DNA from: Flavobacterium hankyongi
GTDB lineage: Bacteria; Bacteroidota; Bacteroidia; Flavobacteriales; Flavobacteriaceae
Direction: 5' to 3'
DNA: 64,000 nt
Assembly: GCF_036840915.1 (NCBI RefSeq)
Contig: NZ_CP085725.1
Location: 1,054,001 to 1,118,000, forward strand
The position numbers and the translations under genes are program-made. Shown here piece after piece: positions 34,570-43,557 of this stretch (the first letter of the stretch is position 1; each line of letters begins with the position of its first letter). The notes below the pieces were generated by a model, which was not told the origin of the DNA, made no database searches, and saw nothing but the letters and a program-made list of their open reading frames with translations.

Positions 34570-35175
34570 TTATTGTTTGACAAAACTTCCATCAGAATCG
34601 ATAGAATACTTTAAAGATTCTGTAGACGTGTTTTTACCATTTTCCAAAGATTTTTTAGTTACTGTAATTATATAATCTTCATCAATTGAAAAACTTGTTA
34701 TTTCTTTATAAGAATCGTCTCCAGGTTCATGCCATTCTCCTTCCACATAAAGTTTTGAAAGAAGTTTGTTTTCAAAAATTGTAGCAAGAAAAAACCTATA
34801 ATCAAAATCACCACAATCTACAGGAACTAAAATAACTTTGCTGTTTTCAAAATTAGGTAATGCTATATAGCGTAATGTACTGCTATCACAAAGCAATTCA
34901 TCAATTCCTTCAAACTTACAGTCTGTAGTACTGTACTTTATTTTATTAATGTCAATTTTTTTAGAATATGGCAACTCTAAAGTAGATTTTAGCAGACATT
35001 CTTTATTTTCAGTTGCTGATGCTTCAACTAGAGTATCTTTTGATTGTACAGTAGCCACCGTATCTATTTTTGTACTTTCTAGATTGTTCTTTGCTACCTC
35101 ATTTTCTTTACAACTAAGAAATAAAGAAAAAATAATAATTGGTACTACTTTAAAAAACTGTTTTAAAAATTTCAT
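34570..35175 (-). CDS. lipoprotein, candidate immunity/accessory gene
   Basis: 201 aa with lipobox FSLFLSCKEN (lipidated Cys about 22), a Ser/Thr/Val-rich linker, then a beta-rich globular part with a Cys-containing segment (NKECLLKSTLELPY, TTDCKFEGIDELLCDSS, VPVDCGDFDYRFFLATIF). No family recognised. It ends the operon that begins with the DUF4280/LysM-hydrolase effector, and its predicted periplasm-facing location fits neutralising a peptidoglycan-cleaving toxin. Function is inferred from position only. Confidence 0.7.
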   Translation of the reverse strand: MKFLKQFFKVVPIIIFSLFLSCKENEVAKNNLESTKIDTVATVQSKDTLVEASATENKECLLKSTLELPYSKKIDINKIKYSTTDCKFEGIDELLCDSSTLRYIALPNFENSKVILVPVDCGDFDYRFFLATIFENKLLSKLYVEGEWHEPGDDSYKEITSFSIDEDYIITVTKKSLENGKNTSTESLKYSIDSDGSFVKQ

Positions 35176-35192
35176 TTGTTAACTTACTAAAC

Positions 35193-35813
35193 TTATTTAA
35201 GCTTTATAATTAAACCATCCTTTTTAATTTGATACTTCTCTATACTTTTTTTAGATCTAGTATTATAATTTATATCATAAACTATGACTGATATATCTTT
35301 ATTTATAACAAATGATTGATAAGTCTCATTTTCTGGCATTGCATACCCAATCGATTCACTTGAAATAATCTTATTGTTATTTATATTTATTAATGTTTGT
35401 GAATCTGAGTCACCATATGTACAATAAACATAAGTATCAAAACTTAATCCTCCGTTATTTATTTGGAAAATCTGATCAGGATTATCTTCATTATTCTCAT
35501 ATATTATTTTCTTAATACTTTCGAATTTCTCTTCTTTTAAAGTAGGGTAAACTTCTTTAAATTTTGCTTCATTTTGATTTGCTAACTTATTTTTTTCCTC
35601 AAAATCGAAAGGCAAATTAACTAAATTAATAGGTATATTAGTATCTTCTTTATTACTTGTTAGAGTGTCCTTGTTCCCTACATTTTTATTCTCTGTAGCA
35701 ATAACTTCGTTTTTTGTTTCTACATTTTGAACAATTTTAGTATCACTATCATTACTCTTACAGTTAAAAAGAGTCCACAAAAAAATACTAACTAAAAAAA
35801 TATACTTTTTCAT
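35193..35813 (-). CDS. lipoprotein, candidate immunity gene
   Basis: 206 aa. Signal peptide with lipobox LWTLFNCKSN, then a Lys/Asn/Thr-rich linker of about 50 residues and a beta-rich domain (GGLSFDTYVYCTYGDSDSQ, IISSESIGYAMPENETY). No family recognised. 15 nt from its upstream neighbour and 17 nt from the next lipoprotein; all three genes follow the hydrolase effector directly. Confidence 0.7.
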   Translation of the reverse strand: MKKYIFLVSIFLWTLFNCKSNDSDTKIVQNVETKNEVIATENKNVGNKDTLTSNKEDTNIPINLVNLPFDFEEKNKLANQNEAKFKEVYPTLKEEKFESIKKIIYENNEDNPDQIFQINNGGLSFDTYVYCTYGDSDSQTLININNNKIISSESIGYAMPENETYQSFVINKDISVIVYDINYNTRSKKSIEKYQIKKDGLIIKLK

Positions 35814-35828
35814 ATTTAAAATATTAAA

Positions 35829-36764
35829 TTATTTAATTCGATCCTTTACTCTCTGAGGGATTTTATTTAAATCTTTATTTTGAGATTTCATTAAGGAAAT
35901 ATACTTTTGATATGACTTTTTAGCATCATTTTTTCTTTCAGTGTCCCATTGAGCATCTGCAATATTTAAATATGTCACAACTCTTGTTTCATTTTTTTTA
36001 ATTATACTTTTTAATAAAAAAATTGCACTAGTTTTTCCGCTTTTGGTTTGGCTTAAATAGTAAGCCAAATCATTATACTTGTTAATATTTTTATCACTAA
36101 TTGGTATAACATATAATAGTTCTGCTAAATCATCAAAATTTAAATTAGCGTCAATTGCATTAATTGTTTTATTGTTTGAAGCGCTTTTTAACTTATTGTA
36201 TAATGAATCTAAGTAGGTTTGCTTTTCTGTAATCCTATTTACTGATTCCTTTTTACTTAAGCTATTGTTATTGTTTTTTTTGTTATCAATTGTGTACAAA
36301 TAATCTGAATAACTTAATTCTATTTTTGGAACTCTATCTTCCTCAACAACAGAGGTAATGGTTTTATAAAAAATCCAATTTTTACATTCATCAAAATATT
36401 TATAATAATTAGTTTCGGTTTGCTTAAGACTTCCACAACAAGATGTTCCAATTAACAATTCACCTTTTTTAGGGTTACTAATAAACGAATTTTCCAAAGC
36501 GTTTTCTATACCATTGAATGTATCATTACTAACTTCAAAAGATGTCGTTTTCACATAATTCTTGCCTAAATTCAAATAAATTGAATAATATACTACATCA
36601 GATGTTTTTTTATCAATAGTTATATAGTCTTCTAAACTATCATTATTAAAATATCCTTTTATTTTTTCATTTGGCTTTTGGCTTACTTTATTTAATTCTA
36701 AAGCTCTTCCGGTTATTGGAAAAAATAAATTGATAACCAAAACTACAAACATTACTTTTCTCAT
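35829..36764 (-). CDS. exported protein, candidate immunity of the LysM-M15-GH19 effector
   Basis: 311 aa with a signal peptide (VMFVVLVINLFFPITGRA). The first half resembles a beta-rich VCBS-like reporter fold (YFNNDSLEDYITIDKKTSDVVYYSIYLNLG, LLIGTSCCGSLKQTETNYYKYF); the second half is helical and TPR-like (NKYNDLAYYLSQTKSGKTSAIFLL, YLNIADAQWDTERKNDAKKSYQKYI). The ATG overlaps the effector stop by 4 nt (ATGA), the closest coupling possible and typical of effector-immunity pairs. Periplasmic location fits a toxin acting on peptidoglycan. Confidence 0.75.
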   Translation of the reverse strand: MRKVMFVVLVINLFFPITGRALELNKVSQKPNEKIKGYFNNDSLEDYITIDKKTSDVVYYSIYLNLGKNYVKTTSFEVSNDTFNGIENALENSFISNPKKGELLIGTSCCGSLKQTETNYYKYFDECKNWIFYKTITSVVEEDRVPKIELSYSDYLYTIDNKKNNNNSLSKKESVNRITEKQTYLDSLYNKLKSASNNKTINAIDANLNFDDLAELLYVIPISDKNINKYNDLAYYLSQTKSGKTSAIFLLKSIIKKNETRVVTYLNIADAQWDTERKNDAKKSYQKYISLMKSQNKDLNKIPQRVKDRIK

Positions 36765-39700
36765 TTTTTTAAATCTTTTAATCTTTTTTCTGCTGCTTTT
36801 CTTACATTAACAAACTTCTTGACTTTTCCTGAAATAACTTTAGTATATACTAAATCTGAAAATTCACTTAATCCAGATATTCCATACCAATTTGTCTCAT
36901 CATCAGTAGATGTAGTCATATCAACATAGCGCTGATATCCTTCAATTGCCTTTTCTTTGCTCTTTTCGCATCCTTTTTTATCAAAAGCAGAATCATGCCA
37001 AAGTCCCCAAGCAAAAGCAGCTTTTTTTACATTATACGCCTTACTCTCTGAAAATTTATAATCCGTTTTTTTATTCTTGTCATTAACACAACTATCATAA
37101 AGAACTTCAAAACCTTTTTTTACACTTTTTAATCTATCATCAATATGATTAAACCCTCCATTAACCTTATAGCAGATGTAAATAAAGTCATTATTAGCTG
37201 CTAAATCATTTAAACTTCTATTGTCCCAAAACCAACCAGCCGAATATACTGCATAAGGAGATTCTGCGACTTTATCTCTATTTTTTTCAGAAGAAGTAAA
37301 ATCTTCTCCAATTGCTTTTTCAAATTCTTCATAATTAGCTTTTGAAGTCAATTGTATTAGCCCTCGACCATGCCAACCACCATATTTAGCTAAATATTCT
37401 GCACTTCCTTGTTCCACATTATATTTAAAACTTCCTGATTCAACTATTACTTGTCCAAAAAAATGAGCTTTTTTCAAACAACTATCCATTTTAAATTTAT
37501 CAAAAGTCTTATTGAATCCATCTAAATATTTTTTCACATTTGCATCAGTTGCATTAGATGCAATTTTTTTCAATAAATCTTCTGTCAAATCTTTCTTGCA
37601 ATAACAACCAGACTTAGTTTCTTTTTTAGGTGGTTCTACAACTGCTTTAGGTGCCATGCATGCACATGTATTTTCATAACCACTTTCTCTGGCTAATTGC
37701 ATTATACTTTTACTATTTAAAGAAGTTGAATTTTTACAAAAATACTTATCCTCTAAATATTTTGAATCGAACTCTCTTACATCAACATGGATCCAACTAA
37801 AAGTATGATCAAATCTAACATTTCCTTTTTTGTCATAAAGCAAATCGATAGGTTCAATGGAAAACAAATTTTTAGCAGGCCATTCTTTTTGTGCACCAAG
37901 ATATTTAATATAAAGACTGTCTCTTATATCTCTTAATGGCTCTAAATTCTTTTTTTGCTCTCCCCTAATTTGCCAATCTCCCTTACTAAATTGAATATCA
38001 ATTGCTTTACCTTGATGATTAGTTGTTGTATAATTTTTAAAACGACATCTATAACCTGAAGTTATTTGATCAATTTTATAAGTTGTCTGCTTGCTAAAGT
38101 AAAATTGTAATGCTTTTATTCCAAAAAGTAAAGAGCGGTGAATACCTGGATATTCATATCTGTGAAATTTTTCAGATTTAGCATTTCCACCATAAGTATC
38201 CTTACCTGTCGAATCACCAAAACCACTGCAACTATTAAGCTCTTTAATACCTCTAAGTTTACTTATTACTTGCTTTCCTTTGGTTGAACAACTACATTTA
38301 AGCTGATTCCAAATAGCAGTTGATATATCAAATTTAAGTGAAAAATCGTCTATTGCTAACAACACATTTCCACACACTTTTCCTGTCTCAGGAACTTTCA
38401 TATAGTCTCGCTGAAACTGCTTAATCATTTTTTCAGTTCTATCTGTAAATTCATCGGTTGGCACATTTCCTCCAAAACCTGCAAGGCGTATATTAATTTC
38501 ACGAATTAATTCACTCTTATCACCTTTCTTAATACAGAATTTCTCTCCACAGCTATTGCCTTTTGGCGCTTCAACCTTAGAATCAGCCACCTTCGCCACT
38601 GTAGTACTCTCTGCTACATCAACAACTGTAGAAGTAACATCTGCCTTTAAACTTTTACTAATAATATGAGCTGGGACATCCATTATTTTTGCTCGAGCAA
38701 ATAATTCTTGAGAAATACCTTCACCTATCTCGTATTCATTCCCTTTGGTTTGCATCTTTTCTGTAAGCTTTATGTTATCGTAACATAAATCTGAAGTAAT
38801 AATAATGTCTTTTGAATATAATTCATCATTAGAATCGAAAGTATCATGCTCATATAACCACAGTCTAACTTTTTTATTTTTAAGACCTTTAGAAGCTACA
38901 TATACCCTTATTGTTTTACCATAAGCACTCTTAGTCAATTTAACACCTTTGTCATCCGTAATATAAATAGCGCTTATCCCTGTTTGATCTGATGTTGCTG
39001 GCTTGGGTTGTTCATTTTTTGCTGGTCCTTTATAATCGGGTGCTGAAGGTTTAGGTTTGTTTCCGTTTAAATGATCCTGGGTTTCTGTGTTCTTCTTTTC
39101 TTTATAATCAGGGTTCCTTACGTTAATATTAGGACTAGCCTTAGATTCACCAGATGCATAGGCTGTTACATAATATTCGTGTTGACTTCCTTCACTAGAA
39201 TCTCCTTTAGACAAATGAGCATTGGCAATTTTTTTGAAATCAGGTTTCAAAGTAAACTGTGTATGTGCAACACCTTTATTCCCAATTAATACTTTTTCTT
39301 TTTTATCAACCTCATTATATTTATTAGTATCGCTATGTCCTTCACCTTTTGCATCATCCTCCCATAATGATATATCAATATATTCACCTTTCATTCCTGT
39401 CGTTTCTACATGAACATTTATGATTTGTCCATAAGATAATGTACCATTAATGGGTTTATTGTTTACATCGGATATTTTAATACTTAAGATTTCTTTTTTC
39501 TCAGAAGCTTCTACATTAAGTAATAACGCGCTACCATTGTTTAAATTGGGTTCATCAAGATAAGCCACTACTTTGTATTTATTACCAACAGCTTTTTCCT
39601 GAAAACGAATTTTACCTTCTTCTTTCTGTAAAACAAGCTCGGGTTTAGTGCCATTTTGCATATAATACAAATCCCACTTTACTTTTTCTTCAGTTCTGTC

Positions 39701-40024
39701 TTCTTCAGGGGTACCTTCAAACCAATCGGTTACTTCATAATTTTCCCAAATACCTACTTTTACAGTGTTATTGCCTTTTATAGTTTTTACACCCTTTTTA
39801 TCTTTTTCTTCATTATGAAAAGGAATCTTGAGTTCGTCACCGGGTTTAATATCTAACTTAAACTTTTCTGAACTAAAGAACCCTCCGCCATAGGAAGCAA
39901 GTGGAATTTGAGGATTGGCTTGTGCTAAATCACTTTCAGAAATATTATTTGACATGCAAATATCCTGAACTGTCTCATTCTGCTTAACAGTATGTGTCTT
40001 AAAGTCGTTGTACTTTGTGTTCAT
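36761..40024 (-). CDS. T6SS effector: LysM, Ig-like repeats, peptidoglycan-binding, M15-like peptidase and GH19-like glycosidase
   Basis: 1087 aa, no signal peptide. In order: LysM (residues about 10-60, VKQNETVQDICMSNNISESD); two Ig-like repeats (about 195-300 and 350-465), each starting with a YGxxIxVxV..GL/M block; a peptidoglycan-binding helical domain (about 490-565, FTDRTEKMIKQFQRDYMKV); an M15-type peptidase region with TSGYRCRFKNYTTTNHQGKAID (near 660-675) and WIHVDVREF (near 745) giving the His/Asp/His metal set; and a GH19/lysozyme-like domain (about 810-1000) with KKAHFFGQVIVESGSF (catalytic Glu) and GGWHGRGLIQLTSKANY. It thus can cut both peptide and glycan strands. Start shares a base with the DUF4280 stop, so it is delivered with that spike. 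Confidence 0.87.
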   Translation of the reverse strand: MNTKYNDFKTHTVKQNETVQDICMSNNISESDLAQANPQIPLASYGGGFFSSEKFKLDIKPGDELKIPFHNEEKDKKGVKTIKGNNTVKVGIWENYEVTDWFEGTPEEDRTEEKVKWDLYYMQNGTKPELVLQKEEGKIRFQEKAVGNKYKVVAYLDEPNLNNGSALLLNVEASEKKEILSIKISDVNNKPINGTLSYGQIINVHVETTGMKGEYIDISLWEDDAKGEGHSDTNKYNEVDKKEKVLIGNKGVAHTQFTLKPDFKKIANAHLSKGDSSEGSQHEYYVTAYASGESKASPNINVRNPDYKEKKNTETQDHLNGNKPKPSAPDYKGPAKNEQPKPATSDQTGISAIYITDDKGVKLTKSAYGKTIRVYVASKGLKNKKVRLWLYEHDTFDSNDELYSKDIIITSDLCYDNIKLTEKMQTKGNEYEIGEGISQELFARAKIMDVPAHIISKSLKADVTSTVVDVAESTTVAKVADSKVEAPKGNSCGEKFCIKKGDKSELIREINIRLAGFGGNVPTDEFTDRTEKMIKQFQRDYMKVPETGKVCGNVLLAIDDFSLKFDISTAIWNQLKCSCSTKGKQVISKLRGIKELNSCSGFGDSTGKDTYGGNAKSEKFHRYEYPGIHRSLLFGIKALQFYFSKQTTYKIDQITSGYRCRFKNYTTTNHQGKAIDIQFSKGDWQIRGEQKKNLEPLRDIRDSLYIKYLGAQKEWPAKNLFSIEPIDLLYDKKGNVRFDHTFSWIHVDVREFDSKYLEDKYFCKNSTSLNSKSIMQLARESGYENTCACMAPKAVVEPPKKETKSGCYCKKDLTEDLLKKIASNATDANVKKYLDGFNKTFDKFKMDSCLKKAHFFGQVIVESGSFKYNVEQGSAEYLAKYGGWHGRGLIQLTSKANYEEFEKAIGEDFTSSEKNRDKVAESPYAVYSAGWFWDNRSLNDLAANNDFIYICYKVNGGFNHIDDRLKSVKKGFEVLYDSCVNDKNKKTDYKFSESKAYNVKKAAFAWGLWHDSAFDKKGCEKSKEKAIEGYQRYVDMTTSTDDETNWYGISGLSEFSDLVYTKVISGKVKKFVNVRKAAEKRLKDLKK

Positions 40025-40515
40025 TATTCAGCGTGATTGGTTTGCATTTGTTCTTCTTCAATCTGATATGAAGCTGTGTCTACAGCAGGATTAAGCTGAT
40101 TGGTAGCCGTTGGATTGGCTTTTCTGGCTTGTTGCTGACTTGGCTTTGCTTTTTGTCCGTGATCTGTTATTGTAATACAGTCAGGACCACCAATAGGACA
40201 AGTGGCTTTGCTAGATTCCGTAAGTGCTTTACCTTTGTTTTCATCTAAGGTAATTTTCTCGTAAAAACCAGTCCATTGTGTAACCTGTGCTTGACAGGTT
40301 TTGTATCCTCCCGGTATGGGTTGTTGCTTACAAGGTCCGAAAGTATTTTTTTCGAATGTTTGACCAATATCCTTATTAGTAGCCATTAATTTTTCGCTAC
40401 CTTCTGGATCATTGATGAAAGTTTTCTTTTGGGTTTTGACTTTCAACTTATCTGGCGTACTACCAAACTTACATTGGCAAATTGCCCCTTGACAAACTAG
40501 ATGTTTTTCTGACAT
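40024..40515 (-). CDS. DUF4280 PAAR-like spike protein
   Basis: 163 aa: MSEKHLVCQGAICQCKFGS at the N-terminus, TFEKNTFGPCKQ, and a Cys-rich core (TCPIGGPDCITITDHGQ), characteristic of DUF4280, the PAAR-like tip found in Bacteroidota T6SS and phage-tail-like systems. The Cys/His residues probably bind a metal at the tip. C-terminal tail rich in Gln/Asn. It lies between its putative adaptor and the hydrolase effector; a paralogue with the same neighbours is at 54175. Confidence 0.9.
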   Translation of the reverse strand: MSEKHLVCQGAICQCKFGSTPDKLKVKTQKKTFINDPEGSEKLMATNKDIGQTFEKNTFGPCKQQPIPGGYKTCQAQVTQWTGFYEKITLDENKGKALTESSKATCPIGGPDCITITDHGQKAKPSQQQARKANPTATNQLNPAVDTASYQIEEEQMQTNHAE

Positions 40516-40546
40516 GGCTTTTACTAAAAATTACACATTACTACCA

Positions 40547-41311
40547 TTAATTTTGTGATACTTCAGCTTGTTTTGCTATAAAAGACAACTCAATTTTTGT
40601 ATCATTATCCTGAACAATAGAAGCTTTACAAGAATCTATACTTTTATTTTTTTCATCAAATGTATATTGCGCAGTAATCTTTATAAACGGTGAATCTGAC
40701 TCTAAGATTAACTCGGTTGTATTCACATTTTCTTGCGCATTATTCATCTGTATTTCTCCCTCAAAATCCATAAACGGAGCTGTTTTCCAAATAACAGATT
40801 GCTTATTCTCTGCATTCTTTTTAATCAACGGATTGAAAAAAAAATAACCAAACAGCTGATTCCTAAGCATTTTTTTGAGTGTTTCAATATTTTTAAGATT
40901 ACTATCATTACATTTTATATAGCTCACAGCCATATCTCCTTCATAATAGTTAAGCAATTGACTTTTAATAATTTCCCAACGCTCTAACACTTTAGGGTAT
41001 TCATAAATAGTAACTACATTCCCTTTCTCATCTACAGAAAATCGAAGCGGAAAAAGTGCTTTACCACATTCCATCGCCAAGATTTCAAAAACGGTATTTG
41101 GCTCCTCTTTATCTATGAGTACATTTTTTCTATCAATTTCATAACCTGTCACACCAGCTGCTGCTTGTCCCAACAGCGTTACCTCCATTTCGTACTGAAG
41201 TGTTTTGTCAAGCAAACCGCTCACATATTGCTTGTGACTAACTTCAAAGATTTTTTTACCTATTTGAGTGTGAGTCAATATCTTTTGATTGGATGAAAAT
41301 GATAAATTCAT
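40547..41311 (-). CDS. candidate effector adaptor paired with DUF4280 (no LysM)
   Basis: 254 aa from the ATG at 41311; the frame could extend to a TTG at 41344. Its middle, ALFPLRFSVDEKGNVVTIYEYPKVLERWEIIKSQLLNYYEGDMAVSYI, aligns with the LysM protein at 54676 (VLYPLQILIDENGNF, RWESVKERIYNDYEGEWVEKYI). Both sit immediately upstream of a DUF4280 gene that precedes a large effector, so I infer a loading adaptor or chaperone for the spike-effector pair. It has no signal peptide and no resemblance that I can see to known adaptors (DUF4123, DUF2169, DUF1795). Confidence 0.75.
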   Translation of the reverse strand: MNLSFSSNQKILTHTQIGKKIFEVSHKQYVSGLLDKTLQYEMEVTLLGQAAAGVTGYEIDRKNVLIDKEEPNTVFEILAMECGKALFPLRFSVDEKGNVVTIYEYPKVLERWEIIKSQLLNYYEGDMAVSYIKCNDSNLKNIETLKKMLRNQLFGYFFFNPLIKKNAENKQSVIWKTAPFMDFEGEIQMNNAQENVNTTELILESDSPFIKITAQYTFDEKNKSIDSCKASIVQDNDTKIELSFIAKQAEVSQN

Positions 41312-41458
41312 AACTAAATTTAGAATGTAGCTAATGTAATACAATTCTTATATTTTACAAATACAAATTGTGCTATTTTTTGTAAAAAGATAATTGATAG
41401 TTTTAAAAAAAAGGATCAATAAACAGTTGATTATTATGATTATGGATTTTTAATTAAA

Positions 41459-41815
41459 TCAATTCATAACTTTTTTGATTTTAGCACCTATAACTTTGAA
41501 TTGATAAATCAAAAATGAAAAAATCATCAAAAACATAATTATCCATATTAGCAACATTTTCAAACCTGAAACTCCCATGAAGAATAAAGGCATTAAGACA
41601 ATCAAACCCGCGAAAAGGCAAATAAAAAGTGTACTTCCTAAAAGCAAAAATAAATTAATAATGAATTGATGAGCTCCAAATCTTTTTAATAATGCCATTA
41701 AAATGAACACTACAAAGGCAACTCCCATTACTCCAAAAATAAAAGCTACCAATAAAGCGTCTCTTTCTGAAACCATCAAATCTAAAATACCAACATAACT
41801 AGAACTGAATTCCAT
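41459..41815 (-). CDS. small hypothetical membrane protein
   Basis: 118 aa with three transmembrane helices (ALLVAFIFGVMGVAFVVFILMALL, FIINLFLLLGSTLFICLFAGLIVLMPLFF, MLLIWIIMFLMIFSFLIYQF). It overlaps the LemA gene by 17 nt and follows the GIDE-like gene in the same operon. Family not recognised. Confidence 0.75.
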   Translation of the reverse strand: MEFSSSYVGILDLMVSERDALLVAFIFGVMGVAFVVFILMALLKRFGAHQFIINLFLLLGSTLFICLFAGLIVLMPLFFMGVSGLKMLLIWIIMFLMIFSFLIYQFKVIGAKIKKVMN

Positions 41816-42359
41816 TGTATTTTTTTTCTTCTTCAGTTATTATTAAAAGCGGTTTTTCTTTATAAAAAAGCAATTTAGCAAGTATAAAACTTGGAAATTC
41901 ATTGATTCCAATATTGTACATATTTATACTTTCATTAAAAAATTCTCTTCGATCAGAAATTGCATCTTCAATTTGAGATACTCTTGCTTGAAGTGATAAA
42001 AAATTTTGGTTTACCTTTAAATCAGGATAATTTTCTGAAACTGAAAAAACGTTTTTTAATGTACTGGCTATATCATTAGAAAGGGTAATTTTTTCATCAT
42101 TACTTTTAGTATTTAAAAAGCTAGTTCTCAGTTGCGTCAGTTTTTCTAAAACACTTTCTTCGTATCGCATCGATTCTTTTAGCACCTTTATTACTTCAGG
42201 AATCTCATCAGCTCTTTGCTTTAAAATAATATCAATGTTGGCAAATGCCTTTTCGACATTAAATTTCAACATCACTAATTTGTTATACATTGAAACTATT
42301 GATGAAACAACAATAATTACTAAAAGTGCTATAAGTATGTACGATACAATAGTTGGCAT
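41799..42359 (-). CDS. LemA family protein
   Basis: 186 aa. One N-terminal membrane helix (SYILIALLVIIVVSSIVSMYN) and the long helical LemA domain: MLKFNVEKAFANIDIILKQRADEIPEVIKVLK, SVSENYPDLKVNQNFLSLQARVSQIEDAISDRREFFNESI. LemA proteins are poorly understood envelope proteins often paired with membrane partners; here it follows a GIDE-domain gene by 12 nt, a known pairing. It interrupts the series of T6SS effector and immunity genes and may not belong to that function. Confidence 0.9.
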   Translation of the reverse strand: MPTIVSYILIALLVIIVVSSIVSMYNKLVMLKFNVEKAFANIDIILKQRADEIPEVIKVLKESMRYEESVLEKLTQLRTSFLNTKSNDEKITLSNDIASTLKNVFSVSENYPDLKVNQNFLSLQARVSQIEDAISDRREFFNESINMYNIGINEFPSFILAKLLFYKEKPLLIITEEEKKYNGIQF

Positions 42360-42371
42360 AAAATTTAAATA

Positions 42372-43529
42372 TTAATTGGTTTGTTCATTTTCAGGTTGTT
42401 CGTGAATCTTTTCCATAAAATCCTCAAAACTCTTGACATCCTTAAATGGATTACCAAATTGAGGTTTACTTATAAAAATTGTGTTTTTTTCTATTTTGAT
42501 TGGGGTAATTAAAATTAAAGCTACAATCATTACAAAAACAGCTGTAAATCTATGGATTGAATCTGTAAAAGGCTTTGACTCATTATGTTCTTCTAGCTTA
42601 TCTAAAGGTGCAATGGCAAAAACTTTTTTTATACTCTCGTACTCAAAAACAGGGGTATTGTTTTCAAGACTAACTTTTCCCACAAGAATCATTTGATCGT
42701 TTGGTTGCAACAAATACTGCGTAAATCTTTTTCCACTATCGGAATATTGTGAGTTTTCAGAAAGCCAAATCATTTCTAATTCCTCAGGTTTTACTTCTAT
42801 TTTCCCTGTTTCGTCCTCGATGTAAAAACGATTACATTTAGTTTCTTCAAAAATGGTTGTATAACTTGTCTTTCCATCCTTATCTCTGGATATTTGCTCT
42901 ATTACATATCTAAAGCCTATACATTCTTTGTCTTTTATAGGAGCTAAAATTGGTCGTTCTTTATACTGCAACTTACCCTTAACCTCAGCAAGCCCCATGG
43001 CAACAGTATGAATTTTTGAAGTAGGTAAAATACCTTGAAATTTTAAAAACCTATTCTTATTGTTAGGCAAAAAGGGTTGCAAAATGATTATAGCAAATAT
43101 GATCAAAAACATGTAAAACCCGCTCAGACCTAATACTACAAAAAGAACTAAAGTTAATAATCCATATATAGTCTTCCTAGTTTTTGACTTGGGTTTGATG
43201 TTGTATTTTTTGTAAAATCTCTCATTCTTTTTTGATTCTTTGAAACCATCTCTTATTCCTGCATAAATCATTCCTATAATACCTAGAGCAAATACAGAAA
43301 TTACCATCACTAAAAAAACCAAGAAAACTGCTTGTTTATAAAGAAGTGCTGTAACCCCTAAAACCAATGGATTAAAAACGAAGAAAAACCAACCTTTGAT
43401 TTTAATTTCAAACAATACTGAAACAATGACTGTATGAAATATAGCCATTCCTAAACTAAAAAGCATTAGGAAAATAATTAGTGGATTGTCAATATCCTGG
43501 TTTAAGATCGAGTTTAGAAATTCGTTCAT
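42372..43529 (-). CDS. GIDE-domain (MULAN/MUL1-like) membrane protein
   Basis: 385 aa. Five or so transmembrane helices, a central cytosolic or periplasmic domain of the GIDE type found in the mitochondrial E3 ligase MUL1 (GLAEVKGKLQYKERPILAPIKDKECIGFRYVIEQ, YIEDETGKIEVKPEE, GKRFTQYLLQPNDQMILVGKV), and a last helix near the C-terminus (FTAVFVMIVALILITPIKI). No RING finger is present, so ubiquitin-ligase activity is not expected. Operon partner of LemA. Confidence 0.85.
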   Translation of the reverse strand: MNEFLNSILNQDIDNPLIIFLMLFSLGMAIFHTVIVSVLFEIKIKGWFFFVFNPLVLGVTALLYKQAVFLVFLVMVISVFALGIIGMIYAGIRDGFKESKKNERFYKKYNIKPKSKTRKTIYGLLTLVLFVVLGLSGFYMFLIIFAIIILQPFLPNNKNRFLKFQGILPTSKIHTVAMGLAEVKGKLQYKERPILAPIKDKECIGFRYVIEQISRDKDGKTSYTTIFEETKCNRFYIEDETGKIEVKPEELEMIWLSENSQYSDSGKRFTQYLLQPNDQMILVGKVSLENNTPVFEYESIKKVFAIAPLDKLEEHNESKPFTDSIHRFTAVFVMIVALILITPIKIEKNTIFISKPQFGNPFKDVKSFEDFMEKIHEQPENEQTN

Positions 43530-43557
43530 TTATATTTAATCTCAACTAATTCTTTGT

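Noticed and set aside
42372..43529. E3 ubiquitin ligase
   Set aside because: The GIDE domain is present but there is no RING finger; homology to MUL1 does not imply ligase activity in bacteria.
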